64,000 bases of DNA from Pararge aegeria (GCF_905163445.1 NC_053197.1:13454001-13518000); one strand, 5' to 3'; shown: positions 42,165 to 53,387, counted from the stretch's first letter. The notes: generated from the letters alone by a model not told the origin. Program-made: numbers and translations.

Positions 42165-42235
42165 TGTCAAACCTTATAGCTAACTTCAGGGTGCCGATTT
42201 TTTATAACGGTGCGCGCGCATCGTAAAACGTGAGC
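42165..42235 (-). mobile_element. MITE-Y fragment
   Basis: 'gctaacttcagggtgccgat' and 'acggtgcgcgcgcatcgtaa', the subterminal part of MITE-Y only. Confidence 0.6.
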
Positions 42236-43062
42236 TGCCGGACGATGTATTCCCCTCTCACTCGGTTTCGAAACTACCTTCACCCTGTTAAAATCGTGTA
42301 ACGTGCACTGCAGCGTAGTGCACGCGCATTTCGTTACATCGTATAATTTCACTGCCATGATTTTCGAAACGGGAACATACTTTACTCGACGCAATATTAA
42401 CGTGACTCCGCTAAATAGCTATTTATTCGATTTTCTAACAAACAACAAAAAGTCTAATATACTCGAAATTCATTTCATTCCAACATTCCACGCGCCACAT
42501 ACTTGTACCGTCTAGCGCCGAAGGCTACAAATAAGCTATTAAACATCGAATCGTCGCAATTCCATTTTGGCTTAACACGAGATTCCGTAAAAGGTTACAC
42601 CGGCCCGTAAAAAGTTAATAGACGCGCCGATTTATGAGATCTTAACACCGTTTTCACATTATCCGATACGATATTAGTATCTATTGACGGTGAACCGACA
42701 TCTGTAAATCGGAGAAAGATTCCAGTGGAGAGAAAATTAGCAGTCTATCAATTTGATACAGTTAATTTGCCAATTTCTATGAACTTATGAAAACTCTACA
42801 GCTCTGATTTTCTCTTGGCGTAGTTAAGCGAATTTTACCATCGGAAATTCTCTTCTTCTCTTCTCCAACTCTTCACTCCATCAACCCCCCACTGTCTTTT
42901 AGGTGCATGTTTGAGCATAAGCGGGTCGGATAAAGATTAATCGTATATATTCACTTTCTCTTACATAATTATATAGACAGTTAAGTTACATCTGCACTAT
43001 TTAGAAATTTCCTATTACAATGAAAACAAATGATTCTTAATATTTTATAAATTTCAAAGGCT
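42236..43062. other. Largely unique block
   Basis: 42530-42760 lacks repeats and has mixed composition (cgccgatttatgagatctt, tgacggtgaaccgacat). It is a candidate non-coding conserved segment on texture alone. Confidence 0.3.
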
Positions 43063-43292
43063 GGATAGAAGCAGGCGTTACTTTGCGGAATTCCATGATT
43101 TATTATGAAAATTAAGCTTAAATTGCTATACTCCTCGAAAAGTAGAAGAATCTGTATGGTGCAATTTATAATTTCTTCAATCTTTACTCTCCACACAAAA
43201 CAGATCATCGGCAATGTGCCCTTAAGCAGTTTTCGCTCCGAAACTGGAGCATCCTCAGGAGATGTTGACTTTACAATGAATAATTGTTAAGA
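43063..43292. repeat. R-2530 repeat, longest copy
   Basis: Runs from 'gcaggcgttactttgcggaa' through 'tataatttcttcaatcttta', 'ctggagcatcctcaggagat' and 'gttgactttacaatgaataa'. It gives the order of modules for the shorter copies at 855-1118, 2525 and 63265. Confidence 0.75.
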
Positions 43293-43379
43293 CTCACGTA
43301 ACAACTATTGTATTGTAAAGACTGACTTAAAAATGATTCAGTGTGAAGACTAAATTTATGCAAATTAAGCCTAATTTTC

Positions 43380-43505
43380 ATAAATTTCAAAGGCGTTTGT
43401 AGTCTACCAATCCGCATGGCCAGCGTGGTGGACTACGGCCCTTTTCATTCTGAGAAGAGACCCGCGCACATTAGTGCATTGGTAATGGATTAATAATGAC
43501 GAATC
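43380..43505 (+). mobile_element. SINE-C 3' fragment
   Basis: 'agtctaccaatccgcatggc', 'cagcgtggtggactacggcc' and TTAATAATGACGA end. No head. Confidence 0.65.
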
Positions 43506-43639
43506 AGGTATCAACCTGACTCACTATTATCAATCCAGTATCAGATGGATGCAATGAACCTTTTTAAATCATGCTCTGTATATATATGCCTGTATGTTAA
43601 AGCTAAATGTCATAATTCAAGTATCCATACAATTTTCAA

Positions 43640-43990
43640 ACTCAAAATTTCTTTATTTATGTAGGTCTATCACAACATGAAGCGTTCATACATATGTTTA
43701 CATAATTGTAAGGGTATGGTGATAACTTCGTTCGCCAACTTAAATCTAAAGCTACGAGGGTTCCAAACGCGGCCTCGTCTAAGAAGAGCTCACAAAAAAC
43801 TTAGCCTGTTTTTTTTTTGTTATCACCATCTCACAGTAAATTAATATTAAGCTGAAGCGAAGTTCGAGCAATTAACACCCAAGCTTTTTTATCGTTTAAG
43901 TAATCCTTAACATTGTGTAATAGGACTTTTCTGAAAGCTTACGTTTTATATAATTTGACAAACTTTAACCTGTTTATGGTGAAGCATTAC
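43640..43990 (-). mobile_element. CR1/Zenon-like LINE 3' end, diverged
   Basis: 'tttatttatgtaggtctatc', 'gggtatggtgataactt', 'caaacgcggcctcgtctaag' and 'acacccaagcttttttatcg'. Only traces of the ORF C-terminus remain. Useful as the uninterrupted reference for 13060-13700. Confidence 0.75.
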
Positions 43991-45100
43991 GTTTTTAAGG
44001 AAACAAATGCATTTTGTAGTTCCGCCGCTCAAGGGCGCTTTCGTACAATGGAAGGTGGGTAACGATTTCTTTTTTTTTTCTCTTTTTTGAAATTTTATTA
44101 CAAGCGCCATTGTCGCGATCAAAGGGACGCGCAATAAAACGCCTGGAGGGCCGAAGGTATTCGGTTTTTATGTGCTGGTATTAATCTACGATCGCTTGGA
44201 TGCTGTATTGTTGGGCGGAAGATTTTTCTTTATTTATGCTTTTTACGGTTCGCGACAACTTGGAGAAAAGCAATTTTAATAATGCCTCGTAAGTCACCCA
44301 ATATTGTACTTTTAATACTACTGGGGGACTATTGGGGGTTGACAACCATTCATTATCTTAAAGTCCAACTGCTCTCATAGGAGAGAAGCTTTTAGAACAT
44401 ATACCCAGTATGTTTCTCGAATGCGGTTGGTGGGCTTAAAATCCCAAGTTAATAATAACCGTGTCCGGCGGATCGAAGTGCTCTCTGAGGCACGGGGTTT
44501 GACACCGCTAATTTCCTAACTCCGTGTTACCTATGCGCGGCGTAACAGCTCAACCGATCGTCGCGAATTTCTGCCTAGAGACGAACGCAGGATTCTTTTA
44601 TCCTGCGAATACTATTAAAAAATCCCGATTGAAACGCGAATGAGAATTTCTTCACATTCGTCGTTAACTATACCATACAATCTCTTAATACTCCTTGAAA
44701 TGGGATTACCCGAAAACTCACAAATACTTTATCCATTAACACTCTCTCTACACTTGAAACTGCAGCGCAAGTAAGACCAGCGATTTAGAATTTGTTACCG
44801 TCCATTGAAGCGTACCTACAATTTACTAACCTGAAAAGAAAACTCAGCTACAGAAGGAATAAAAGGACGTATTTTAAAGGTGAAATTTTCTTTGCTAACC
44901 AAAGCTGGTTTATTTATTAGTGTCGCGTTGTATCGTGATGCATCAAAAGTTTAACTGGGGCTATGCAGTTTATATGTTAGCTGATGCTATTGACTTCGCA
45001 CGAGTTTGTTTCTGATTTTTAAAACAACAAAAAATACGAATAAGTTTAGTTTTAATTTATTTACTACAATGAATTTTTCTTTTTTCTTTTTTCTTTTTAT
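43991..45100. other. Mostly unassigned
   Basis: 44464-44520 ('gtgctctctgaggcacgggg' then 'cgctaatttcctaactccg') matches the distal part of the SINE-D copy at 53600. 44090-44290 is unique with CG-rich words (cgcgatcaaagggacgcgca). No gene supported. Confidence 0.4.
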
Positions 45101-45179
45101 GATTGTTTGACTTGTTTTAATCATATACTTATATATATTTTGACATTGATTTTGCATTGTGATTATACTTTTATACTTA

Positions 45180-45298
45180 TTTAATACTATAATTGTACGC
45201 CCGGCTGTGGGTATACTGTTTTGAAAACTTCTAGGCCATGTCAACTGCCTTTCTATGTGTAAACAGTGAACCATACAATTCTATTCTATTCTATTCTA
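45180..45298 (+). mobile_element. LINE 3' tail with (TTCTA)n
   Basis: 'gcccggctgtgggtatactg', 'ttctaggccatgtcaactgc' and a terminal (ATTCT)n run at 45279-45298. Pentanucleotide 3' tails are typical of some non-LTR elements. Confidence 0.5.
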
Positions 45299-45639
45299 AA
45301 ACCTAAAAAAGACCTTTTGTTTTCCGGGCTTTCCCAGGCTAAGAAATCGCTTATCTTCTACGTTTAATTTCGTTAAAACATGTCTCTGTAAGGTTCTAAA
45401 AGAATTAATAATTTCGGCAATGGTGATACTAGAACCGTGGCTTAGTTTGCTAAAGAGATACCGGTTGAAATCCTGCCAGAGTCGTAATTATTATAAAATG
45501 CATTCTAAAATAATATATATTTTTTGTTAAGCTTTAAGTTTAAGCGCTAAGCTTAAACCGTGCATAGGTAAGCATTTCATTTCATTTTAATGCGATATGC
45601 TACGACAGCACTAAATATAAATTAAAATTATTTTATTTA

Positions 45640-45920
45640 TTCACTTTATTGCACAACCAAAAAACGGTTAACAAAAGGCGGACTTACCAGCCAACCTTCG
45701 CAAGTGCGAGAAAAACGAGTAGGTTACACATACCTACTCGTGACCAAAAAATTTTAGGAACTATCTTTTTATGGACACATAAATCATTTTAATAGCTTTA
45801 ATCGATAAGACCGCCTTTGCGCATCTTAAATATATATATTTTTTTATTGTTTTGTTATTTCTTATTTTCACTTGCAATGTGTGCAATAAGGACTTTATCT
45901 ATATATCTATCTATCTATCG
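45640..45920. mobile_element. Two LINE-E tails in opposite orientation
   Basis: 45640-45690 is a minus-strand tail (ttgcacaaccaaaaaacggt, caaaaggcgg). 45790-45920 is a plus-strand tail (cgataagaccgcctttgcgc, tgcaatgtgtgcaataagga) ending in a TCTA repeat. They are arranged tails-outward. Confidence 0.6.
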
Positions 45921-46029
45921 ATCATTTCGAATAAATTAATAAATGGTAAAGCGGTATAATTTTCAAAACAGATCTGCCAACGTACAAATTATAATACCCA
46001 TTTCACGTTAATCTAAGGAAATGTTTCCA

Positions 46030-46270
46030 TCTAAAAGGTATAAGGTAATCACGTACTTCCCTTTGGGCCGTGATTAGTTGTAAACTTCATTGTTTAAGCC
46101 CTTTAAGCCACATTATGCCTTCGGCGTCGATACGGAAATTAATTGAGATCCACTCGCGAAACTTTATTAACTCGGTTCTGAATTCTCGACAGCTTTTAGA
46201 ATTGAAAGATACCGCCGTTAATGGGATTATAGATTATTCACTTTGCAATTTCACTAGGAGGGATTAAAAA
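46030..46270. other. Unique block, possible conserved non-coding DNA
   Basis: No repeats. Contains 'ttcggcgtcgatacggaaat', 'accgccgttaatgggattat' and 'ggcttaa'-like words with homeodomain-type TAAT cores. A 65-codon frame inside has no domain. Confidence 0.3.
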
Positions 46271-46359
46271 ATCAAACGTTTTTATAGTACGGTCGGTAAT
46301 AAAAGCTTAAAGTATCTCGTCTTACCACTAGACCAAGGAGGCAATTAGGTTTAGCGGTT

Positions 46360-46487
46360 TTATCGGATCTGGAGCCAATCTTGCTCGAAGACAAAGATTA
46401 CAAAGTAGCAGTATTTACTGTCTCGAATCGTCCATCTTATAGTCCCGTGCGGAGGAACCGTGGGGTCTAAGCGGCAAGGTTGGGGGC
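46360..46487 (-). pseudogene. 3' half of a reading frame split by FB-1
   Basis: Open minus-strand frame ending with a stop at 46360-46362. With one copy of the 9-bp target duplication, it continues in frame from 51628-51514 across the 5-kb element (115 + 128 = 243 nt, no internal stop). I do not recognise the protein, and no ATG is evident. It may itself be an old transposon fragment. Confidence 0.4.
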
Positions 46488-46496
46488 GCTCGCCGC
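46488..46496. repeat. Target site duplication of FB-1, left
   Basis: GCTCGCCGC, repeated exactly at 51514-51522. A 9-bp duplication is usual for Foldback and Mutator-like elements. Confidence 0.88.
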
Positions 46497-47020
46497 GTGT
46501 AGGTGAAGTTAGCAGAGCATTTGCCAGCAGATCAAAAATAAAACGGAGTTCTCTTCGCATGCAGCTGAGTTCTGGAGTTCCTGATGATTTTTACGAATAG
46601 TTCTGGCGTTTTTACCCCCAAAAAAAGGGTGTCAAAAAATGATCTGCTAACTTCCGATAGCAGATCATTTTCGAGCAAATCAAAATTTGATGCTTGTTCT
46701 GGACGCATGCAGCTTAGATCTATAGTTCCTGATACTTTTTAATAATAGTTCTGTCGTAAATACTGAAAAAAAAATTCTTAAAGAAAATAACCCTAAACAT
46801 CCTATCGTACACAAAGACCTTTGAATAAAACATTTTTTAGACCCGTACTCTCTCGAAACTCTTTTCTTTCTCACACATCAGTATATAAACTATAATAAAA
46901 AAATATTAAAGTTCTTATAAATCAAGTGTCACAACAAACATGAAAATTTATTTTCTTAAATAATTATATAAAATAATACCAAACATTGGTTTTTGAAAAC
47001 CCTACCTATTAAAGGGGTAA
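46497..47020 (+). repeat. FB-1 left terminal inverted repeat, unique part
   Basis: Mirrors 50980-51513 with few differences. Contains a small hairpin near 46637-46676 (atgatctgcta...tagcagatcat) that also occurs in the right arm near 51339-51376. Confidence 0.88.
46680..46874 (-). other. 64-codon frame in the left arm of FB-1
   Basis: Reads outward. Its counterpart at 51136-51330 in the right arm is open over the same length, with four differences out of 64 residues (for example Gly11/Glu, Ile34/Phe). Basic N-terminus (MRKKRVSREY) and a hydrophobic middle (GCLGLFSL). There is no recognisable domain. It could be an accident of recently duplicated arms. Confidence 0.25.
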
Positions 47021-49980
47021 GAACTCTTTTGTTTCTGTTGAAGCATCATAACGCCTGAAACATAACATAAATTCAAGCCTAGAACACACGTACTTTAGAC
47101 TGCATATCACACGTCAATATTTTAATATCGAAAAAATTACATAACAGAAAGTTTAATTATTTTTGGCAACCCTATATTCCCCACAGCCTAGAACTCTTTT
47201 GTTTCCGATAGAACACTACTAACACTATATCATAATACAAATTCAAGCCTAGAACACTCGAACTTTAGACTGCATATCACACGTCAATATTTTAATATCG
47301 AAAAATTAGATTACTTGGTTTGTATTTTTTTTTTAAGAAACCCATCCTACAGCCTAGAACTCTTTAAATTCCGATAGATCACTACTAACACTAAAACAAA
47401 ATTAAAATTCAAGCCTAGAACACACGTACTTTAGACTGCATATCACACGTCAATATTTTAATATCGAAAAAATTACATAACAGAAAGTTTAATTATTTTT
47501 GGCAACCCTATATTCCCCACAGCCTAGAACTCTTTTGTTTCCGATAGAACACTACTAACACTATAACATAATTAAAATTCAAGCCTAGAACACTCGTACT
47601 TTAGACTGCATATCACACGTCAATATTTAAAAATCGAAAAATTAGATTACTTGGTTTGTATTTTTTTTTAAGAAACCCATCCTACAGCCTAGAACTCTTT
47701 TCATTCCGATAGATCACTACTAATACTAAAACATAATTAAAATTCAAGCCTAGAACACACGAACTTTAGACTGCATATCATACGTCAATATTTTAATATC
47801 GAAAAAATTATAAAACAGAAAGTTTAATTATTTTTGGCAACCCTATATTCCCCACAGCCTAGAACTCTTTTGTTTCCGATAGAACACTACTAACACTATA
47901 ACATAATTAAAATTCAAGCCTAGAACACTCGTACTTTAGACTGCATATCATACGTCAATATTTAAATTTCAGAAAAATTTTATTACTTGAGTTGTATTTT
48001 TTTTTAGCAACCCTTGACATACCACAGCCTAGAACTCTTTTGTTTCCGATAGAACACTACTAACACTATAACATAATTAAAATTCAAGCCTAGGACACTC
48101 GTACTTTAGACTGCATATCGCACGTGAATATTTTAATATCGAAAAATTAGATTACTTGGTTTGTATTTTTTTTTAAGAAACCCATCCTACAGCCTAGAAC
48201 TCTTTTGTTTCCTATAGAACACTACTAACACTATAACATAATTAAAATTCAAGCCTAGGACACTCGTACTTTAGACTGCATATCGCACGTCAATATTTTA
48301 ATATCGAAAAATTAGATTACTTGGTTTGTATTTTTTTTTAAGAAACACGTCCTACAGCCTAGAACTCTTTTGTTTCCTATAGAACACTACTAACACTAAA
48401 ACATAATTAAAATTCAAGCCTAGAACACACGTACTTTAGACTGCATATCACACGTCAATATTTTAATATCGAAAAAATTACATAACAGAAAGTTTAATTA
48501 TTTTTGGCAACCCTATAGACCACACAGCCTAGAACTCTTTAATTTTTGATAAAACACTACTAACACTACAACACAATTAAAATTCAAGTCTAGAACACTC
48601 GTACTTTAGACTGCATATCACACGTCAATATTTTAATATCGAAAAAATTACATAACAGAAAGTTTAATTATTTTTGGCAACCCTATATTCCCCACAGCCT
48701 AGAACTCTTTTGTTTCCGATAGAACACTACTAACACTATAACATAATTAAAATTCAAGCCTAGAACACTCGTACTTTAGACTGCATATCGCACGTCAATA
48801 TTTTAATATCGAAAAATTAGATTACTTGGTTTGTATTTTTTTTTAAGAAACCCATCCTACAGCCTAGAACTCTTTTGTTTCCGATAGAACACTACTAACA
48901 CTAAAACATAATTAAAATTCAAGCCTAGAACACTCGTACTTTAGACTGCATATCGCACGTCAATATTTTAATATCGAAAAATTAGATTACTTGGTTTGTA
49001 TTTTTTTTTTAGAAACCCATCCTACAGCCTAGAACTCTTTTGTTTCCGATAGCACACTACTAACACTAAAACATAATTAAAATTCAAGCCTAGAACACAC
49101 GTACTTTAGACTGCATATCACACGTCAATATTTTAATATCGAAAAAATTACATAACAGAAAGTTTAATTATTTTTGGCAACCCTATAGAACACACAGCCT
49201 AGAACTCTTTTATTACTGATAGAACATTTCTTACACTATAACACAATTAAAATTTAAGCCTAGAACACACGTACTTTAGACTGCATATCACACGTCAATA
49301 TTTTAATATCGAAAAAATTACATAACAGAAAGTTTAATTATTTTTGGCAACCCTATATTCCCCACAGCCTAGAACTCTTTTGTTTCCGATAGAACACTAC
49401 TAACACTATAACATAATTAAAATTCAAGCCTAGAACACTCGTACTTTAGACTGCATATCACACGTCAATATTTTAATATCGAAAAAATTGTATAACAGAA
49501 AGTTTAATTATTTTTGGCAACCCTATATTACCCACAGCCTAGAACTCTTTTGTTTCCGATAGATCACTACTAACACTATAACATAATTAAAATTCAAGCC
49601 TAGAACATCCGTACTTTAGACTGCATATCACACGTCAATATTTAAATTTCAGAAAAATTTTATTACTTGAGTTGTATTTTTTTTTTAGCAACCCTTGACA
49701 TACCACAGCCTAGAACTCTTTTGTTTCCGATAGAACACTACTTACACTATAACATAATTAAAATTCAAGCCTAGAACACTCGTACTTTAAACTGCATATC
49801 ACACGTCACTATTATAATTTCGAAAAAAATTCGGAAGAATATATTTTCTTCGCAACCCTAAACATTCCACAGCATAGAACTCTTTAGTATCTAGTAGAAC
49901 ACTTTTAAGACTATGACATGCTTTAAAACAAAGTCTAGAACACTTGTATTCGAGACTGCATATCACACGTCAATATTACG
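47021..49980 (+). repeat. FB-1 left satellite array, ~17 units
   Basis: Units start with 'agcctagaactcttttgttt' and contain 'ctttagactgcatatcacac' and 'aatattttaatatcg'. 'agcctagaactc' starts at 47185, 47351, 47521, 47686, 47856, 48026, 48191, 48356, 48526, 48696, 48861, 49026, 49196, 49366, 49536 and 49707, so spacing is 165-166 or 170-171 bp. The length depends on the unit 3' end: type A ('acttggtttgtattttt...cccatcctac', 165 bp), type B ('gaaagtttaattatttttgg', 170 bp) and a rarer type C ('acttgagttgta', two units). The last two units are diverged. Confidence 0.93.
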
Positions 49981-50979
49981 TTGCCAAAAATAATTAAACT
50001 TTCTGTTATGTAATTTTTTCGATATTAAAATATTTACGTGTGATATGCAGTCTAAAGTACGTGTGTTCTAGGCTTGAATTTTAATTGTGTTATAGTGTAA
50101 GAAGTGTTCTATCAGTAATTAAAGAGTTCTAGGCTGTGTGGTCTATAGGATTGCCAAAAAAAATTATACTTTCTGTTATTTAATTTTTTAGACATTAAAA
50201 TATTGACGTGTGATATGCAGTCTAAAGTTCGAGTGTTCTAGGCTTGAATTTTAATTATTTTATAGTGTCAGAGGTGTTCTATCGGAAACAAAAGAGTTCT
50301 AGGCTGTGTGGTCTATAGGGTTGCCAAAAAAAATTATACTTTCTGTTATTTAATTTTTTAGACATTAAAATATTGACGTGTGATATGCAGTCTAAAGAAC
50401 GAGTGTTCTAGGCTTGAATTTTAATTATGTTTTAGTTTTAGTAGTTATCTATCGGAATTTAAAGAGTTCTAGGCTGTAGGATGGAGGATGAATATCTAAA
50501 AAAAAAAACAAACCAAGTAATCTAATTTTTCGATATTAAAATATTGACGTGTGATATGCAGTCTAAAGTACGAGTGTTCTAGGCTTGAATTTTAATTATG
50601 TTATAGTGTTAGTAGTGTTCTTTCGGAAACAAAAGAGTTCTAGGCTGTGGGGAATATAGGGTTGCCAAAAATAATTAAACTTTCTGTTATGTAATTTTTT
50701 CGATATTAAAATATTGACGTGTGATATGCAGTCTAAAGTACGAGTGTTCTAGGCTTGAATTTTAATTATGTTATAGTGTTAGTAGTGTTCTATCGGAAAC
50801 AAAAGAGTTCTAGGCTGTGGGGAATACGGGGTTGCCAAAAATAATTAAACTTTCTGTTATGTAATTTTTTCGATATTAAAATATTAACGTGTGATATGCA
50901 GTCTAAAGTACGTGTGTTCTAGGCTTGAATTTATGTTATGTTTCAGGCGTTATGATGCTTCAACAGAAACAAAAGAGTT
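49981..50979 (-). repeat. FB-1 right satellite array, ~6 units
   Basis: Same unit in reverse. 'agagttctaggct' recurs every 170 bp (about 50135, 50305, 50475, 50645, 50815). Mostly type B, with one type A tail near 50480-50530. Shorter than the left array by about eleven units. Confidence 0.92.
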
Positions 50980-51513
50980 CTTACCCCTTTAATAGGTAGG
51001 GTTTTCAAAAACCAATGTTTGGTATTATTTTATGTAATTATTTAAGAAAATAAATTTTCATGTTTGTTGTGGTGACTCTGAAACTTGATTTATAAGAACT
51101 TTAATATTTTTTTATTATAGTTTATATACTGATGTGTGAGAAAGAAAAGAGTTTCGAGAGAGTACGAGTCTAAAAAATGTTTTAGTCAAAGGTCTTTGTG
51201 TACGATAGGATGTTTAGGGTTATTTTCTTTAAGATTTTTTTTTTCAGTATTTACGACAGAACTATTATTAAAAAGTATCAGGAACTATAGATCTAAGCTG
51301 CATGCGTCCAGAACAAGCACCAAATTTTGATTTGCTCGAAAATGATCTGCTATCGGAAGTTAGCAGATCATTTTTTGACACCCTTTTTTTGGGGGTAAAA
51401 ACGCCAGAACTATTCGTAAAAATCATCAGGAACTCCAGAACTCAGCTGCATGTGAAGAGAACTCCGTTTTATTTTTGATCTGCTGGCAAATGCTCTGCTA
51501 ACTTCACCTACAC
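50980..51513 (-). repeat. FB-1 right terminal inverted repeat, unique part
   Basis: Reverse complement of 46497-47020 with small indels. Ends ...CTTCACCTACAC at 51513, followed directly by the right target duplication. Confidence 0.88.
51136..51330 (+). other. 64-codon frame in the right arm of FB-1
   Basis: Mirror of 46680-46874, also reading outward. Open over the same 64 codons. Confidence 0.25.
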
Positions 51514-51522
51514 GCTCGCCGC
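51514..51522. repeat. Target site duplication of FB-1, right
   Basis: GCTCGCCGC, identical to 46488-46496. Confidence 0.88.
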
Positions 51523-51628
51523 TTGGTCTCTTGTGACCCCAAGAAGACTGCAACTTGTTGTGGCACAGGCTGACGAGCAAATGAGGTTGGGAGACCCTGT
51601 CTCTCAAGAACCCATGTGCATCGCACAA
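51514..51628 (-). pseudogene. 5' half of a reading frame split by FB-1
   Basis: Minus-strand open frame that continues in frame into 46487-46360 if FB-1 and one TSD copy are removed. It contains HNKLQSSWGHKRPSGER across the right boundary. No ATG is obvious at its upstream end. Function unknown. Confidence 0.35.
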
Positions 51629-52349
51629 TCTAAGAATACCGATGCGTTCTTAAGATATCCCGGGGAGCCAACGAGACGGTTTTATTCCATATAAACCTAG
51701 CTTTCCTCCAGGAAGCTGGGCATCTAGGAGATTTCCATGCCAAAAACGAAAAGCAAATAAAATACCTACAGTTTTTTTTAACGACTTTCAGGTTTAAATT
51801 CGATTTTTTTTATTCCTGGAGGCCTATCACAGTCACTTATTAAGCGTTTATACATATGTATTATATGTTACGAGATCACATTGATTAACTTTTATATTAT
51901 TGCTAAGTAAATTTTACTGAAAAGAGAGAATATTCCTTATCTTATTTCTTAAATTATAAATTAGTAGGTAAATTCGAAAGGCACAGCTCTAGAACTGAAT
52001 AAGTAATGCTTCATTATGAGAGGCTGTGTTGACCTTCTGTAATTGGCTATATTGCTCGTGGTATAATGACGAATTTAATGGGACAATCGGCAAACTCTAT
52101 GCAACATGCATAATGATTCGCGAATTATGATTGACGGAGTGAAACGAGATTTTAGAGTTTACTGGGTGGAAATGACATTGTATCCGTTGGTCGGTGCGAC
52201 CGTTTATCTGTCTGACTATTTGAGAGCCCTGGAACTTCTGAGTGAAATTTCAAGTTCACAAATGCATTCAGTTTTTACGGTGTCGTTGGAAAAATATATT
52301 TTTCTTATTTTATAGACTATCAAAGTAGAACTGCTATATAAAAATCTAA
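51629..52349. other. Mostly unassigned; LINE scrap at 51785-51900
   Basis: 51785-51900 ('attcctggaggcctatcaca', 'acttattaagcgtttataca') is a minus-strand LINE-CR1 3' fragment. The rest has no assignable feature. A 69-codon frame at 52106-52315 shows no domain. Confidence 0.45.
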
Positions 52350-52587
52350 ATATACTACGACCATACACACATCGCCATCTAGCCCCAAAGTAAGCGTAAG
52401 CCCCATAACATGGTACTAAGATGACTGATGAATACTTTTATCAATAATACTGATAATAACACCATAAACACCCAGACACTGAAAAATATTCTTGTTCATC
52501 AAACATAAACTTTCCAGTTGTGGGAATCGAACCCGCGGCCTTGGACTCAGAAAGCAGGGTCGCTGCCTACTGCGCGAGTCGGCCGTC
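52350..52587 (-). mobile_element. SINE-A copy, diverged body
   Basis: Minus-strand copy. The 'aagcgtagcttgtgttatgg' region is shortened to 'aagcgtaagccccataaca'. Both Pol III boxes are recognisable. Confidence 0.9.
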
Positions 52588-52688
52588 GAGATGTCCTATT
52601 ATGTCCTGGGATCAGACTCAAAAACAGCTTTAGGCCCTCTTTAAGCTTTCTAGGTAACTCTCGTTCCCCTAGAATCATATATCAATAC

Positions 52689-52985
52689 TAGCTGTTGCCC
52701 GCGACTTCGTCTGCGTTTGATTTTGTTTTTAAAGTATTCAGTATCGCTTAGCCTTAAATGAGTATAGTAGTATATATATATAACATGTGACTGTCAATTA
52801 ATTATAGACAAAAAATTTGCAATAAAATAAAATTGCGACTTTACTTAAAGATCTAAGCTATCCTATCTCTTAAGTTGGACCAGACTGCTCACGGTGTGCC
52901 AATTTAATTTAAAATCGGTTCAGTAGTTTAGGAGTCCATCGCGGACAAACATCGTGACAGGAGATTTATATATATTAAGATTGGT
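52689..52985 (+). mobile_element. RTE LINE 3' end
   Basis: 'tactagctgttgcccgcgac' to 'acaggagatttatatatatt'. Nearly the same as 58471-58757, so both derive from one recently active subfamily. Confidence 0.85.
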
Positions 52986-53379
52986 GATATTAGAATTTAT
53001 TTATTGATTCACGTTCACGAAAGAAGGATTTATTTGCCCTACAACATAAAACACAACTTGTATAAAGTGGAAAGGAATAGAAATAAAAAATTGAAGAAAT
53101 TAAACTACTTTACAACTAAACGTATCAATTGAATAGATATGCCGCAGAAACATAATGCTCGCTTCGCAATATACTTAGTGCTGCAGATTTTTAATTAAAT
53201 ATTTTAATTTATATAAAGTACAGGCTTAAGTGAGTATCATCATCATATCAACCGATAGTCGTCCACTGCTGTAAAATTGTATACAATTTCATTTAAATGA
53301 ATAACAATATATCTACAACGTTGCTCCAATGCGATTTGGTGCGCTTTAACGACTTTTACCAAAATTAAGTGATAATTAC
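52986..53379. other. Mostly unassigned
   Basis: 53228-53275 ('catcatcatatcaaccgata', 'gtccactgctg') is a short reverse-oriented endonuclease-RT LINE terminus. Otherwise nothing. Confidence 0.45.
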
Positions 53380-53387
53380 CGCGTAAA

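Larger units (their letters stand above)
46497..51513. mobile_element. FB-1: 5017-bp fold-back element with satellite arms
   Basis: Terminal inverted repeats start GTGTAGGTGAAGTTAGCAG on both ends. Each arm has about 530 bp of unique inverted sequence (46497-47020; 50980-51513), then a tandem array of 165/170-bp units (left 47021-49980, right 49981-50979, opposite orientation). The arrays meet head to head with no unrelated spacer. No transposase frame is present. Perfect 9-bp duplications flank it. Long tandem-repeat-bearing inverted arms and the TSD length resemble Drosophila Foldback/Galileo-type elements. Superfamily is an inference. Confidence 0.85.

Noticed and set aside
47021..50979. 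CRISPR array
   Set aside because: Repeats are 165-170 bp without short unique spacers, occur in two orientations and lie in a eukaryotic transposon.
46497..51513. Assembly-duplicated palindrome rather than a transposon
   Set aside because: The perfect 9-bp duplication outside both termini and the unequal arm lengths argue for a real insertion, although read-level confirmation is needed.
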